This document shows positions 1 through 5,408 of a stretch of 5,917 bases of DNA, piece after piece (the stretch's first letter is position 1; each line of letters starts with the position of its first letter). Location: contig WTJO01000273.1 of the NCBI GenBank assembly GCA_011524805.1, positions 1-5,917 of the forward strand, read 5' to 3'. Below the pieces are notes generated by a model. That model searched no databases. It was given only the letters and a program-made list of their open reading frames with translations, and was not told the DNA's origin. This DNA comes from Alphaproteobacteria bacterium (lineage in GTDB: Bacteria; Pseudomonadota; Alphaproteobacteria; Puniceispirillales; Puniceispirillaceae). Both the position numbers and the translations under genes were made by a program.

Positions 1-51
1 ACGACCCCTACACCCCCAGTATAGTGCGCTACCAGGCTGCGCTACACTCCG
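1..51 (-). tRNA. tRNA-Pro (anticodon GGG), 3' part cut off by window edge
   Basis: Proline transfer RNA reading CCC/CCU codons, incomplete. On the minus strand from base 51 the sequence splits into a 7-nt 5' acceptor strand (CGGAGTG), TA, a D-arm with GCGC/GCGC stem and loop AGCCTGGTA, one linker base, an anticodon stem CTATA/TGTAG (one T-G pair) with 7-nt loop CTGGGGG, then a 5-nt variable loop and the first two bases of the T stem. The loop places GGG at positions 34-36 after the invariant T33. The CGG start of the acceptor and the GCGCAGCCTGGTAGCGC D-arm are typical of bacterial tRNA-Pro. The T arm, the 3' acceptor strand and any encoded CCA lie outside the window, so acceptor pairing cannot be checked. 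It sits downstream of the merR-like gene on the same strand. Confidence 0.93.
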
Positions 52-58
52 ACCGAAA

Positions 59-79
59 CTCTGCCAGTTGCTGGCAGAG
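59..79 (-). other. Perfect 9-bp stem-loop abutting the tRNA-Pro 5' end
   Basis: On the minus strand CTCTGCCAG and CTGGCAGAG form a perfect 9-bp stem with a 3-nt loop (CAA), ending 7 nt before the mature tRNA 5' end. The bases after the stem are TTTCGGT, so there is only a three-T run, too weak for a confident intrinsic terminator. It may terminate merR transcription inefficiently, or be the leader of the tRNA precursor removed by RNase P. The candidate promoter at 89-118 would start transcription just before this stem, which favours the leader reading. Confidence 0.6.
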
Positions 80-88
80 GGGTGCCCA

Positions 89-118
89 AATCTAGCACAG
101 CATACAGGCGCTGATCAA
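89..118 (-). promoter_or_regulatory. Candidate sigma70-type promoter for tRNA-Pro
   Basis: Reading the minus strand, TTGATC (118-113) resembles a -35 box (four of six consensus bases). After an 18-nt spacer comes TAGATT (94-89, four of six), preceded by TGC, which gives an extended -10 (TGnTA). The start site would fall near base 82, leaving a leader of about 30 nt made almost entirely of the 59-79 hairpin. A 6-bp inverted repeat GCTGAT/ATCAGC (110-115 and 127-132) overlaps the -35 box. This is pattern matching only. Confidence 0.35.
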
Positions 119-179
119 CATATCTTATCAGCACATCTTCATGTCATTTTTGGGGGTATAGGCGCAGTGCCTGACAGCC

Positions 180-572
180 TTATAGGCTGGCGATACGCCG
201 GGACAGACTGTCAATGCCCTGTTCTGCCAGAGACAGCAATTCTGCTGCTTTTACCAGACCTGCATTATCTGGCGCGCCTGTTCTGTCTGTGCCGGTATCA
301 GCTGCTATTTTTTCAGTCTCGTCACTCTGGCCAGATTTCTTTGACAGGATTTTCTGCACGCCCTCAATCGTATAGCGCTCATCATATAGCAAGGTCTTGA
401 TTTTAATCAGCAGGTCGACATCTGCGCGGGTATAATAGCGCCGGCTGCCGCCACGCTTCATCGGCTTTACCTTTGGAAATTTATTTTCCCAGAATCTGAG
501 CACATGCGCAGGTACACCCACCTCGCCAGCGACTTCTGAAATTGTCCGATAGGCTTCAGGTGATTTTGTCAT
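180..572 (-). CDS. Small MerR-family transcriptional regulator, effector domain absent
   Basis: A 130-residue protein with an N-terminal MerR-type winged helix-turn-helix. Residues 8-29 (YRTISEVAGEVGVPAHVLRFWE) are the recognition-helix region ending in the RFWE/RYWE signature, 34-47 form the wing with RRYYT, and 50-76 give the following helices. The pattern RFWE...FP...P.....RRYYTRADVDLL is that of the MlrA/CarA-like branch. The tail from about residue 80 is low in complexity and then helical (104-129, probable dimerisation helix). There is no metal-binding cysteine pattern, no drug-binding domain and no cobalamin domain, so ligand and targets are unknown. The ATG at 572 is the first start after an in-frame TGA that abuts it; the ribosome binding site is weak (AGAG). 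In alphaproteobacteria this gene commonly follows ihfA, as here (97-bp gap). Family call is firm; function is open. Confidence 0.9.
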   Translation of the reverse strand: MTKSPEAYRTISEVAGEVGVPAHVLRFWENKFPKVKPMKRGGSRRYYTRADVDLLIKIKTLLYDERYTIEGVQKILSKKSGQSDETEKIAADTGTDRTGAPDNAGLVKAAELLSLAEQGIDSLSRRIASL

Positions 573-669
573 TCAACTATGTCTCTATCCAGAATTATCG
601 CCACTGTAAATATGGTAAGGGCGGCTGTGCCTGAAAGACATGACTGCCCCAGTGACGGCAACCCCCGTG

Positions 670-960
670 CTAGCCGGTATTAATACGCTTTTTCATCAAA
701 TTAGACGGTCTGAAAGACAGCACCTGTCTCGGCGTGATTGTTGCCTCAACCCCTGTTTTAGGGTTGCGGCCAATCCGCTCCCGCTTGGAATGAACCGAAA
801 AAGTGCCAAAAGATGACAATTTAACAGTCTCGCCTTTTTCAAGACAGCCGCTAACCTCATCAAGCACAGATGCGACCAGTTGTGCACTTTCATTTTGTGA
901 AAGTCCTATCTGGCGATGCACAGCTTCTGATAAATCTGAACGTGTAATGGTTTTGCTCAT
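670..960 (-). CDS. ihfA: Integration host factor, alpha subunit
   Basis: A 96-residue DNA-bending protein of the HU/IHF family that pairs with IhfB and kinks DNA at specific sites in recombination, replication and promoter activation. Full-length for the family (E. coli IhfA is 99 residues). Residues 1-45 are the helical dimerisation part, with TRSDLSEAVHRQIGLSQNES near the start. KLSSFGTFSV (47-56) begins the beta-sheet, and GRNPKTG (64-70) with Pro67 is the arm tip whose proline intercalates into the minor groove. The C-terminal helix includes FRPSNLMKKRIN. An alpha rather than HU or beta assignment rests on the KLSSFGTF, ERIGRNPKTG and SFRPS matches and on its place after fabH, common in alphaproteobacteria. 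ATG at 960 follows an in-frame TAG nine bases upstream and has no clear Shine-Dalgarno sequence, so initiation may be leaderless-like from the candidate promoter at 975-1002. Confidence 0.93.
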   Translation of the reverse strand: MSKTITRSDLSEAVHRQIGLSQNESAQLVASVLDEVSGCLEKGETVKLSSFGTFSVHSKRERIGRNPKTGVEATITPRQVLSFRPSNLMKKRINTG

Positions 961-974
961 ATCGAAACGCTATC

Positions 975-1012
975 ATTGTAAAAATTTAAGGTCAATTGGA
1001 AAGTTGTTGAAT
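975..1012 (-). promoter_or_regulatory. Candidate ihfA promoter with overlapping IHF-like site
   Basis: The 73-bp fabH-ihfA gap (961-1033) is strongly AT-rich. On the minus strand TTTCCA (1002-997, four of six to TTGACA), a 16-nt spacer and TACAAT (980-975, five of six to TATAAT) form a plausible promoter. Its start point near 968 would leave only about 8 nt before the ihfA ATG. The 13-mer ATTCAACAACTTT (1012-1000) matches the IHF consensus WATCAANNNNTTR at seven of nine fixed positions and touches the -35 box. ihfA autoregulation is known in E. coli; extending it to this sequence is inference. Confidence 0.35.
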
Positions 1013-1033
1013 TTATACAAGATAAATCTTTTG

Positions 1034-2008
1034 TTATGGACGGCCATAACGCACAAGCGCCGCGCCCCATGACAATCCGCCCCCGATCGCCTCAAATGCT
1101 AGCAAATGGCCAGATTTCACCCGCCCGTCACTCACCGCCTGATTTAGCGCAAGCGGAATGGAGGCAGCAGAGGTATTGGCATGCTCAGACACTGTTCTGA
1201 CTACCCTGTCCGCTGGCAGGCCGAGCTTTTTCTGCATGCCGTCAATAATGCGCAGATTGGCCTGATGGGGAATCAGCCAGTCAATTTCTGTCTCTGATAC
1301 CCCTGCCTGTTCAATCACAGCATACATAGACGAGGCCAGCTTTTCCACGGCATGGCGGAATACATCCTGACCTTTCATCCTGACATGGCCAACCGACCCT
1401 GTTTTTGAAGGGCCGCCATCAACATATAAAATATCGCGATGCCTGCCATCTGTGTATAGCGCAGACGACAGAATCCCGTAATTCTGCGCATCATCACTTG
1501 CTTCCAGAATAACAGCCCCTGCCCCGTCACCAAATAGCACGCAAGTTGTTCTATCTTCCCAGTCAAGCAATTTTGAGAAGCTCTCGGCGCCAATCACCAG
1601 CGCGCGCCTGCCCTTATTGGCCAGCAATAGCGATTCAGCCACGGTTAATGCATAGACAAATCCGGCGCAGACAGCCTGAACATCAAACGCAAAGGCATTA
1701 TAGGCACCCAGCCTGTTCTGAACCTGAGCGGCGGTGGCCGGAAAGGTATCATCAGGGGTAGTGGTTGCCAGCACAATCACGTCAATATCATCAGCTGTCA
1801 TATTTGCATTTTCAAGCGCATTTATGGCCGCATTATATGCCAGATCAGAGGTTAATTCGCCGTCGGCAACAATATGGCGCTGTGCAATGCCTGTGCGCTG
1901 TTTAATCCAGCCATCATCTGTATCAACAAATGTGGCAAGATCATCATTGGTCAGGATTTTTTCTGGCAGATAGGCACCAGAGCCGACCATCAGCACAGAC
2001 TTATTCAT
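1034..2008 (-). CDS. fabH: Beta-ketoacyl-ACP synthase III
   Basis: Cytosolic condensing enzyme that starts type II fatty-acid synthesis by joining acetyl-CoA to malonyl-ACP, giving acetoacetyl-ACP. The 324-residue length fits the family (317 in E. coli). With the ATG at 2008 as residue 1, the catalytic triad is visible: Cys114 in AVCAGF, His248 in PHQAN and Asn278 in HANTSAASIP. The N-terminal TDDGWIKQRTGI segment (30-41), LATTTPD (80-86), the LFGDGAGA loop (158-165) and the C-terminal EAIGGGLSWGAAL segment are all in place. A GTG lies one codon upstream (2011), but the ATG has AAAAGGG (2023-2017) at a good 8-nt spacing. The gene overlaps the 3' end of plsX by 8 bases, so the two are probably translationally coupled. 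The plsX-fabH pairing is widespread and ties initiation of fatty-acid and phospholipid synthesis together. Confidence 0.96.
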   Translation of the reverse strand: MNKSVLMVGSGAYLPEKILTNDDLATFVDTDDGWIKQRTGIAQRHIVADGELTSDLAYNAAINALENANMTADDIDVIVLATTTPDDTFPATAAQVQNRLGAYNAFAFDVQAVCAGFVYALTVAESLLLANKGRRALVIGAESFSKLLDWEDRTTCVLFGDGAGAVILEASDDAQNYGILSSALYTDGRHRDILYVDGGPSKTGSVGHVRMKGQDVFRHAVEKLASSMYAVIEQAGVSETEIDWLIPHQANLRIIDGMQKKLGLPADRVVRTVSEHANTSAASIPLALNQAVSDGRVKSGHLLAFEAIGGGLSWGAALVRYGRP

Positions 2009-3047
2009 CACCCTTGCCCTTTTCCTGCTCTAGAATTGGGTTCGCCTCTGCGATTGTCTGGCTCACCTCCGGCATAAAGCCATGTTCTATCATTTCTACT
2101 GCGACATGGATAGCATTTGCAAATCCAAATCCGTCAGTGCCGCCATGCGACTTTACCGAAATGCCATTCAGCCCCAGCAGAACAGCGCCATTATGCGCAC
2201 GCGGGTCAAGCAGACTGCGTACCCTGCGAAGTTGCGGGCGGGCAGCCAGATAGGCCAGTTTTGACAATAGTGTCTGTGAAAAGGAAGTTTTCAGAGAATG
2301 CTGAAATAAATCGGCAATACCTTCGGCTGTTTTCAGCGCAACATTGCCTGTAAATCCGTCTGTTACCACCACATCAACAGTGCCATTGCCAATATCGGAG
2401 CCTTCAACAAATCCGGCATAATTCAGTCCCAGCTTGTCACTGCTGAGAATTTGCGCTGCCACCCGCAAATAATCAAAGCCCTTCTGTTCTTCTGCGCCAA
2501 CATTCAGCAACCCGATTGTAGGCTGCTCACGATTCAGCACAGAGCGTACAAAGGCACTGCCCATAATCGCAAATTGCACCAGATTATCTTCATTACATTC
2601 GATATTTGCGCCCATATCCAGCATGCAGCCTGAACCTGATATGGTCGGGAAAAAACCGGCAATGGCCGGACGTGTAACCCCTTCCATCATGCGCAACTGC
2701 AATTTTGACATCGCCATAAGCGCGCCAGTATTGCCAGCAGACACAACAGCATCTGCCTGTTTATCTGCCACCAGCTTGATGGCCTGCCACATGGAGGTAT
2801 TTTTGCCATTCCGCAATGCCTGAGAAGGCTTATCTTCGGGCATGACCATATCATCAGCATGAATAATATCGATAGAGCGCGCGAATGCCGTCTGACCAAG
2901 CGCCTTTTTCAGCCGTTGCTCATCGCCTACCAGCACAAGTTTCATACGGGGATATTGACGTAATGCCAACTCTGCCCCCTGAATCACGATTTCAGGGGCA
3001 TCATCTCCGCCCATGGCATCTAGTGATATAATTGGATGATTAGTCAC
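2001..3047 (-). CDS. plsX: Phosphate acyltransferase PlsX
   Basis: Converts acyl-ACP and phosphate to acyl-phosphate, the acyl donor for PlsY in glycerol-3-phosphate acylation; a peripheral membrane enzyme at the branch between fatty-acid and phospholipid synthesis. Numbering from the GTG at 3047 (348 residues, normal length), the family landmarks are LDAMGGDDAP (9-18), SAGNTGA (103-109), LDMGAN (143-148), LLNVGAEEQKG (180-190), VVVTDGFTGNVALKT (226-240) and HNGAVLLGLNGISVKSHG (285-302). I chose the GTG because it puts the conserved IISLDAMGGD block at the usual distance from the N-terminus and because AGGAAAAGGG (3064-3055) lies 7 nt before it. A TTG at 3077 would add ten residues that family members lack and would place this site inside the gene. 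It follows yceD after 36 bases and overlaps fabH by 8, indicating an operon. Confidence 0.96.
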   Translation of the reverse strand: MTNHPIISLDAMGGDDAPEIVIQGAELALRQYPRMKLVLVGDEQRLKKALGQTAFARSIDIIHADDMVMPEDKPSQALRNGKNTSMWQAIKLVADKQADAVVSAGNTGALMAMSKLQLRMMEGVTRPAIAGFFPTISGSGCMLDMGANIECNEDNLVQFAIMGSAFVRSVLNREQPTIGLLNVGAEEQKGFDYLRVAAQILSSDKLGLNYAGFVEGSDIGNGTVDVVVTDGFTGNVALKTAEGIADLFQHSLKTSFSQTLLSKLAYLAARPQLRRVRSLLDPRAHNGAVLLGLNGISVKSHGGTDGFGFANAIHVAVEMIEHGFMPEVSQTIAEANPILEQEKGKGDE

Positions 3048-3054
3048 ACAAAAA

Positions 3055-3064
3055 CCCTTTTCCT
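3055..3064 (-). promoter_or_regulatory. Ribosome binding site that fixes the plsX start
   Basis: The minus strand reads AGGAAAAGGG, two purine-rich Shine-Dalgarno-like blocks in tandem, followed by a 7-nt spacer (TTTTTGT) and the GTG at 3047. It is among the strongest ribosome binding sites in the window and argues for GTG initiation rather than the upstream TTG at 3077. Confidence 0.75.
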
Positions 3065-3083
3065 GACCGCTACACAATATAGC

Positions 3084-3635
3084 CTATTGCGGTTTTTTCA
3101 ATTCAGAAAGTTTATGAAAGGGGCTAATATCGCCTGTTCTGGCGTTTTCATCCATAATTTTGTCCGCAGTAGTGCTTCTAGGAAAGGCTGGCAGATGAAC
3201 AGAGACAAGCTGTGCTACTGCCTCGCCAAGCGGAATATGCCCGTTATCAAGTGCTTCTAAATCTAACTGCTCTCCCGACATCTCTTCTGCAGTGTCCAAT
3301 GTGTCAATATATCGTTCCTGCTCTACAAACTCAACTTTTTCAAACACATCTTCAAAACTGACAATACATGGCTGCACAACATCAAAAAATATTGAAAAAT
3401 CTACCTGCCAGCACCGCGTGGCAAGCTCGGAAATCTTAATCTCGCCTGTTATGCTGGTAAAGCCAGACACATCCAGCCGGTCAGCCAGTATCTGCCTGTC
3501 TTGTTCTCTCAGCTGGAAACTATATCTGGTAATTGCGTCGTTGAGCTGGTCTACCGGCAGCCTGAAATCCCAAAAAGATCTGTCGACTGGCAATTCTATT
3601 TGCCGTTTTTGATGTTTTCCGGACTGCTTTACCAT
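3084..3635 (-). CDS. yceD: YceD family (DUF177) protein
   Basis: A 183-residue member of the DUF177/YceD family. Members usually sit beside rpmF or plsX; a link to 23S rRNA accumulation is reported for some, but the biochemical role is not settled. Visible features are an N-terminal domain of alternating strands with VSGFTSITGEI (56-66), the VQPCIVSFEDVFE segment (87-99) corresponding to the family's CQRCL.P/.V block, and the hallmark LDLEALDNGHIPLGEAVAQL (124-143) followed by LPAFPR (148-153). The C-terminal SPFHKLSELKK (171-181) matches the usual PFa.L..Lk ending. Only one cysteine remains in the central block (Cys90), so a Cys-x2-Cys metal site of other homologues is not formed. ATG 3635 is the first start after an in-frame TGA; no clear Shine-Dalgarno is seen. 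It lies 85 bases after the chaperone gene and 36 before plsX. No rpmF is present. Confidence 0.88.
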   Translation of the reverse strand: MVKQSGKHQKRQIELPVDRSFWDFRLPVDQLNDAITRYSFQLREQDRQILADRLDVSGFTSITGEIKISELATRCWQVDFSIFFDVVQPCIVSFEDVFEKVEFVEQERYIDTLDTAEEMSGEQLDLEALDNGHIPLGEAVAQLVSVHLPAFPRSTTADKIMDENARTGDISPFHKLSELKKPQ

Positions 3636-3720
3636 TATTTGTCACATTCTATTATTCTGATTTGGGCCAATCTAATTTGGTCAGGCCTATGGAAATTTGC
3701 ATTCTGCATATCACTATTTA

Positions 3721-4302
3721 CTACCTTGCAATCGGCGGCAACTCAATGCTGGCAGATAATACATCCCCATCTTCCAGTTTTGACAATGTGTCAATACATG
3801 TTAGTACCTGTGTTGCCAGTATTTGCGCCTGTTTCTTTTGCGTGTCTGATGGTGTTTCCGAACGGTATAGATTGCGAAGCAGTGCGTCTTCAAGGGCAGT
3901 CTTGTCATTCTGCGTCAGCGCCTCGCGATATGCAGTGAGCCTGCCGATAAAAGCCTCTGACATCGTCTTTACCCGCTTTGATACGCCAAGATCGCCAACC
4001 CCCATCTCGCGCAGAGTTAAATCCATATCCGAGCAGAAAATGTCAAAAAGCTGCTGTGAAGTCTGTTTTGCCTGCTGCTGGTGTGTATCAGATACCAGCG
4101 CCAGCCGGTGCATCACACACCCGACAGACAGGCACAGGCTGTCAAACCTGCCATCCAGCGTATCTTCTACGCCGCCTGTCAGAAATAACTGTGGGTCTCT
4201 GCTATGGGTAAGACATAGCTGGTACAAAGTTTCAGCTGGCGCATTCATCGCCGCCTCGCTTCGTTCTGCAAACGCAAAAAAATTACGCAACCTTGAAAAC
4301 AT
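3721..4302 (-). CDS. Ubiquinol-cytochrome c chaperone (CBP3 family)
   Basis: A 193-residue homologue of the CBP3/UQCC1-type chaperone that helps assemble the cytochrome bc1 complex by binding newly made cytochrome b in mitochondria; the bacterial role is inferred from that. The signature run is LFDIFCSDMDLTLREMGVGD (85-104), continuing into LGVSKRVKTMSEAFIGRLTAYREAL (105-129), with GRFDSLCLSV (51-60) preceding it. The fold is all-helical with no signal peptide or membrane segment, so it is cytoplasmic or membrane-associated. I start it at ATG 4302, which has AAAAGGG (4318-4312) nine bases upstream and gives the usual MFSRLR-type N-terminus. A GTG at 4329 would add nine residues and lies inside a leader hairpin. 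It heads the minus-strand cluster, divergent from bamE, an arrangement common in alphaproteobacteria, which also have bc1-based respiration. Confidence 0.9.
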   Translation of the reverse strand: MFSRLRNFFAFAERSEAAMNAPAETLYQLCLTHSRDPQLFLTGGVEDTLDGRFDSLCLSVGCVMHRLALVSDTHQQQAKQTSQQLFDIFCSDMDLTLREMGVGDLGVSKRVKTMSEAFIGRLTAYREALTQNDKTALEDALLRNLYRSETPSDTQKKQAQILATQVLTCIDTLSKLEDGDVLSASIELPPIAR

Positions 4303-4323
4303 CACATATGACCCTTTTAGACG

Positions 4324-4351
4324 CCTCACCTGATGGTTCTAACAGGTTAGG
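4324..4351 (-). promoter_or_regulatory. Leader stem-loop upstream of the CBP3-type gene
   Basis: On the minus strand CCTAACCTG (4351-4343) and CAGGTGAGG (4332-4324) can form a 9-position stem with one A-G mismatch and a 10-nt loop. It ends five bases before the AAAAGGG ribosome binding site of the chaperone gene. There is no T-run after it, so it is not a terminator. The left arm can also pair over six bases with ACAGGT at 4367-4362, giving a competing fold. A role in translation control is only a possibility. Confidence 0.4.
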
Positions 4352-4357
4352 ATGAAT

Positions 4358-4375
4358 TGTGACCTGTCTATCACA
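4358..4375. promoter_or_regulatory. Inverted repeat TGTGA-N8-TCACA in the divergent intergenic region
   Basis: TGTGACCTGTCTATCACA has perfect 5-bp arms around an 8-bp centre. It lies between the divergent bamE and chaperone genes, about 28 bases upstream of the candidate bamE -35 box. The half-sites look like those of CRP/FNR-type regulators, but the canonical spacing is 6, so it is not a good match. A second short palindrome, CTAACAGGTTAG, lies at 4339-4350. Either could be an operator or chance. Confidence 0.25.
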
Positions 4376-4402
4376 TGAGGGGCGTAAAGCAAAGATTACA
4401 TA

Positions 4403-4431
4403 TTGCCATTTGCGCTGTGCAAAATTAACAT
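4403..4431 (+). promoter_or_regulatory. Candidate sigma70-type promoter for bamE
   Basis: TTGCCA (4403-4408, five of six to TTGACA), a 17-nt spacer and TAACAT (4426-4431, four of six to TATAAT). Transcription would start near 4438 and give a 5' untranslated region of about 55 nt before the bamE ATG. It is the best plus-strand promoter match in the divergent region. No equally good promoter was found on the minus strand for the chaperone gene. Confidence 0.45.
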
Positions 4432-4492
4432 CAGCGGCAGTGATTACACTTATGTTCGCACCCAGACCTATCGGAACAGAATTGGAAATTTG

Positions 4493-4927
4493 ATGAAACG
4501 CGTGCTGTCTTTCTTAGCTGTCGGCCTTGTGCTGACAATGATAACATCTTGCGGAAGCAGGATTCAGTCCCATGGCCGGCTGGTAGAGGAAAGCCAGCTT
4601 GCCTCTATTGAAATTGGTGTATCAACAAAACAGGATATTCTATTTGCCCTTGGCCAGCCCAGCTTTGAAGGCGCCTTTAACTCTGGCAAAATCTATTATA
4701 ACAACCAGATCATGATAAAAGAGGTCGCCGGAAAGAACAAGGTGAGCGACCGGACTCTATTCATTTTTACATTTGATAACAGTAATATATTGCAGGAAAT
4801 TGAAGTAAGAGACCAAAGCACCGATCTGCAAATTGCTAAAATAGACAAAGCCACCCCAACCCCGGGTGAAAACCTGTCTGCAACCGAACAGATTTTATCA
4901 AATTTAAGGCGCCGCTCTGACCAGTAA
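4493..4927 (+). CDS. bamE: BamE/SmpA/OmlA outer-membrane lipoprotein
   Basis: Small lipoprotein of the BAM complex, which inserts beta-barrel proteins into the outer membrane. From ATG 4493 (144 residues) there is a clean lipoprotein signal: MKR, a hydrophobic stretch to residue 17, and the lipobox I-T-S-C with the lipidated Cys20. Residue +2 is Gly, not Asp, consistent with outer-membrane sorting. The SmpA/OmlA domain follows: HGRLVEESQLASIEIGVSTK (27-46), then DILFALGQPSFEGAFNSGKIYY (48-69) and beta strands to about 115. The C-terminal TPTPGENLSATEQILSNLRR (121-140) resembles the tail of alphaproteobacterial members. A longer reading from TTG at 4403 adds 30 residues, would bury the signal peptide and overlaps the candidate promoter. 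GGA six bases before the ATG is a modest ribosome binding site. It is the only plus-strand gene here and ends one base from the nusB stop. Confidence 0.88.
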   Translation: MKRVLSFLAVGLVLTMITSCGSRIQSHGRLVEESQLASIEIGVSTKQDILFALGQPSFEGAFNSGKIYYNNQIMIKEVAGKNKVSDRTLFIFTFDNSNILQEIEVRDQSTDLQIAKIDKATPTPGENLSATEQILSNLRRRSDQ

Positions 4928-4928
4928 T

Positions 4929-5408
4929 CTAGCCTGCTTTCATCTCTATTGCCCTGAGATGGCGTGCGAGTTGGTCAAGCACCGCATTTATAAAGCCTGT
5001 ATCTGCGTTAAATTCTTCGGCGATGGCGGCATATTCTGTAATGATGGCAAGCGCAGGGATATTCGGTAGAGACTGTAATTCGTAACATCCCAGCCGCAAT
5101 ATGGATAATTCATGTGTGCCAAGACGTGCCATTGTCCATCCCTGTCTGAGCAGAGGTTCAATTTGGCCATCCAGCCTGTCTGTTTCAGTATCAACGCCTG
5201 TTATCAGTGCAGTGAAATGTTCTTCGTCAATTTTTTTGATGGTAAGCTGTTTCAGGATTTCATCAAGATAGCTTGTTCTGAACCCGTCTAGCGTATGTGC
5301 AAAGCTGTCTTCGCTCATCTGGCGGCTATAGCAGAATTGCAGTGCGGCCAGACGCGAGCCTGTACGTTTGCGGACGGCCGCAGGTTTGAATTTCTGTTTG
5401 TCAGTCAC
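4929..5408 (-). CDS. nusB: Transcription antitermination factor NusB
   Basis: NusB pairs with S10/NusE, binds boxA RNA and supports antitermination on rRNA operons. The 159-residue product is all-helical and carries family landmarks: SRLAALQFCYS (18-28, the usual aR..A.Q.LY region), WTMARLGTHELSILRLGCYEL (91-111), PALAIITEYAAIAEEF (118-133) and GFINAVLDQLAR (138-149). The start is a GTG at 5408: the frame upstream meets TGA before any ATG, and the next internal ATG (residue 31) would delete the first helix. GGGG seven bases upstream may act as the ribosome binding site. It follows ribH after 43 bases in the same direction, the common ribH-nusB pairing. thiL, which often comes next in alphaproteobacteria, is absent; bamE converges here instead, with one base between stops. 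Confidence 0.95.
   Translation of the reverse strand: MTDKQKFKPAAVRKRTGSRLAALQFCYSRQMSEDSFAHTLDGFRTSYLDEILKQLTIKKIDEEHFTALITGVDTETDRLDGQIEPLLRQGWTMARLGTHELSILRLGCYELQSLPNIPALAIITEYAAIAEEFNADTGFINAVLDQLARHLRAIEMKAG

Noticed and set aside
573..669. Small RNA, terminator or promoter in the 97-bp ihfA-merR gap
   Set aside because: There is a GATAAT hexamer but no -35 box at proper distance, and no strong stem with a T-run. I see nothing I can support.
3048..3077. Extended plsX start at TTG 3077
   Set aside because: The ten extra residues are not seen in the family and would include the strong ribosome binding site at 3055-3064; the GTG at 3047 fits better.
3636..3720. Possible separate promoter for yceD in the 85-bp gap after the chaperone gene
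   Set aside because: AT-rich with a TTGGCC hexamer, but no matching -10 at proper spacing; only a weak CCAA/TTGG repeat is seen.
3780..3794. Perfect inverted repeat TTGACA-ATG-TGTCAA
   Set aside because: It lies inside the CBP3-type coding sequence, where ordinary codons for a D-T-L-S-K stretch explain it; nothing nearby suggests an operator.
4303..4329. Extended start of the CBP3-type gene at GTG 4329
   Set aside because: The ATG at 4302 has AAAAGGG at good spacing and gives the family's usual N-terminus; the GTG lies inside a predicted hairpin.
3662..4333. Long open frame on the plus strand, about 220 codons, opposite the CBP3-type gene
   Set aside because: Antisense shadow of a clearly recognisable gene; serine- and arginine-rich product with no domain and no ribosome binding site.
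4403..4492. Upstream in-frame extension of bamE from a TTG at 4403
   Set aside because: It adds 30 residues before a textbook lipoprotein signal peptide and coincides with the -35 box of the best promoter candidate.
4941..4961. Stem CATCTC/GAGATG as terminator for bamE or nusB
   Set aside because: Six pairs with a 9-nt loop, within nusB codons, and no T-run after it on either strand.
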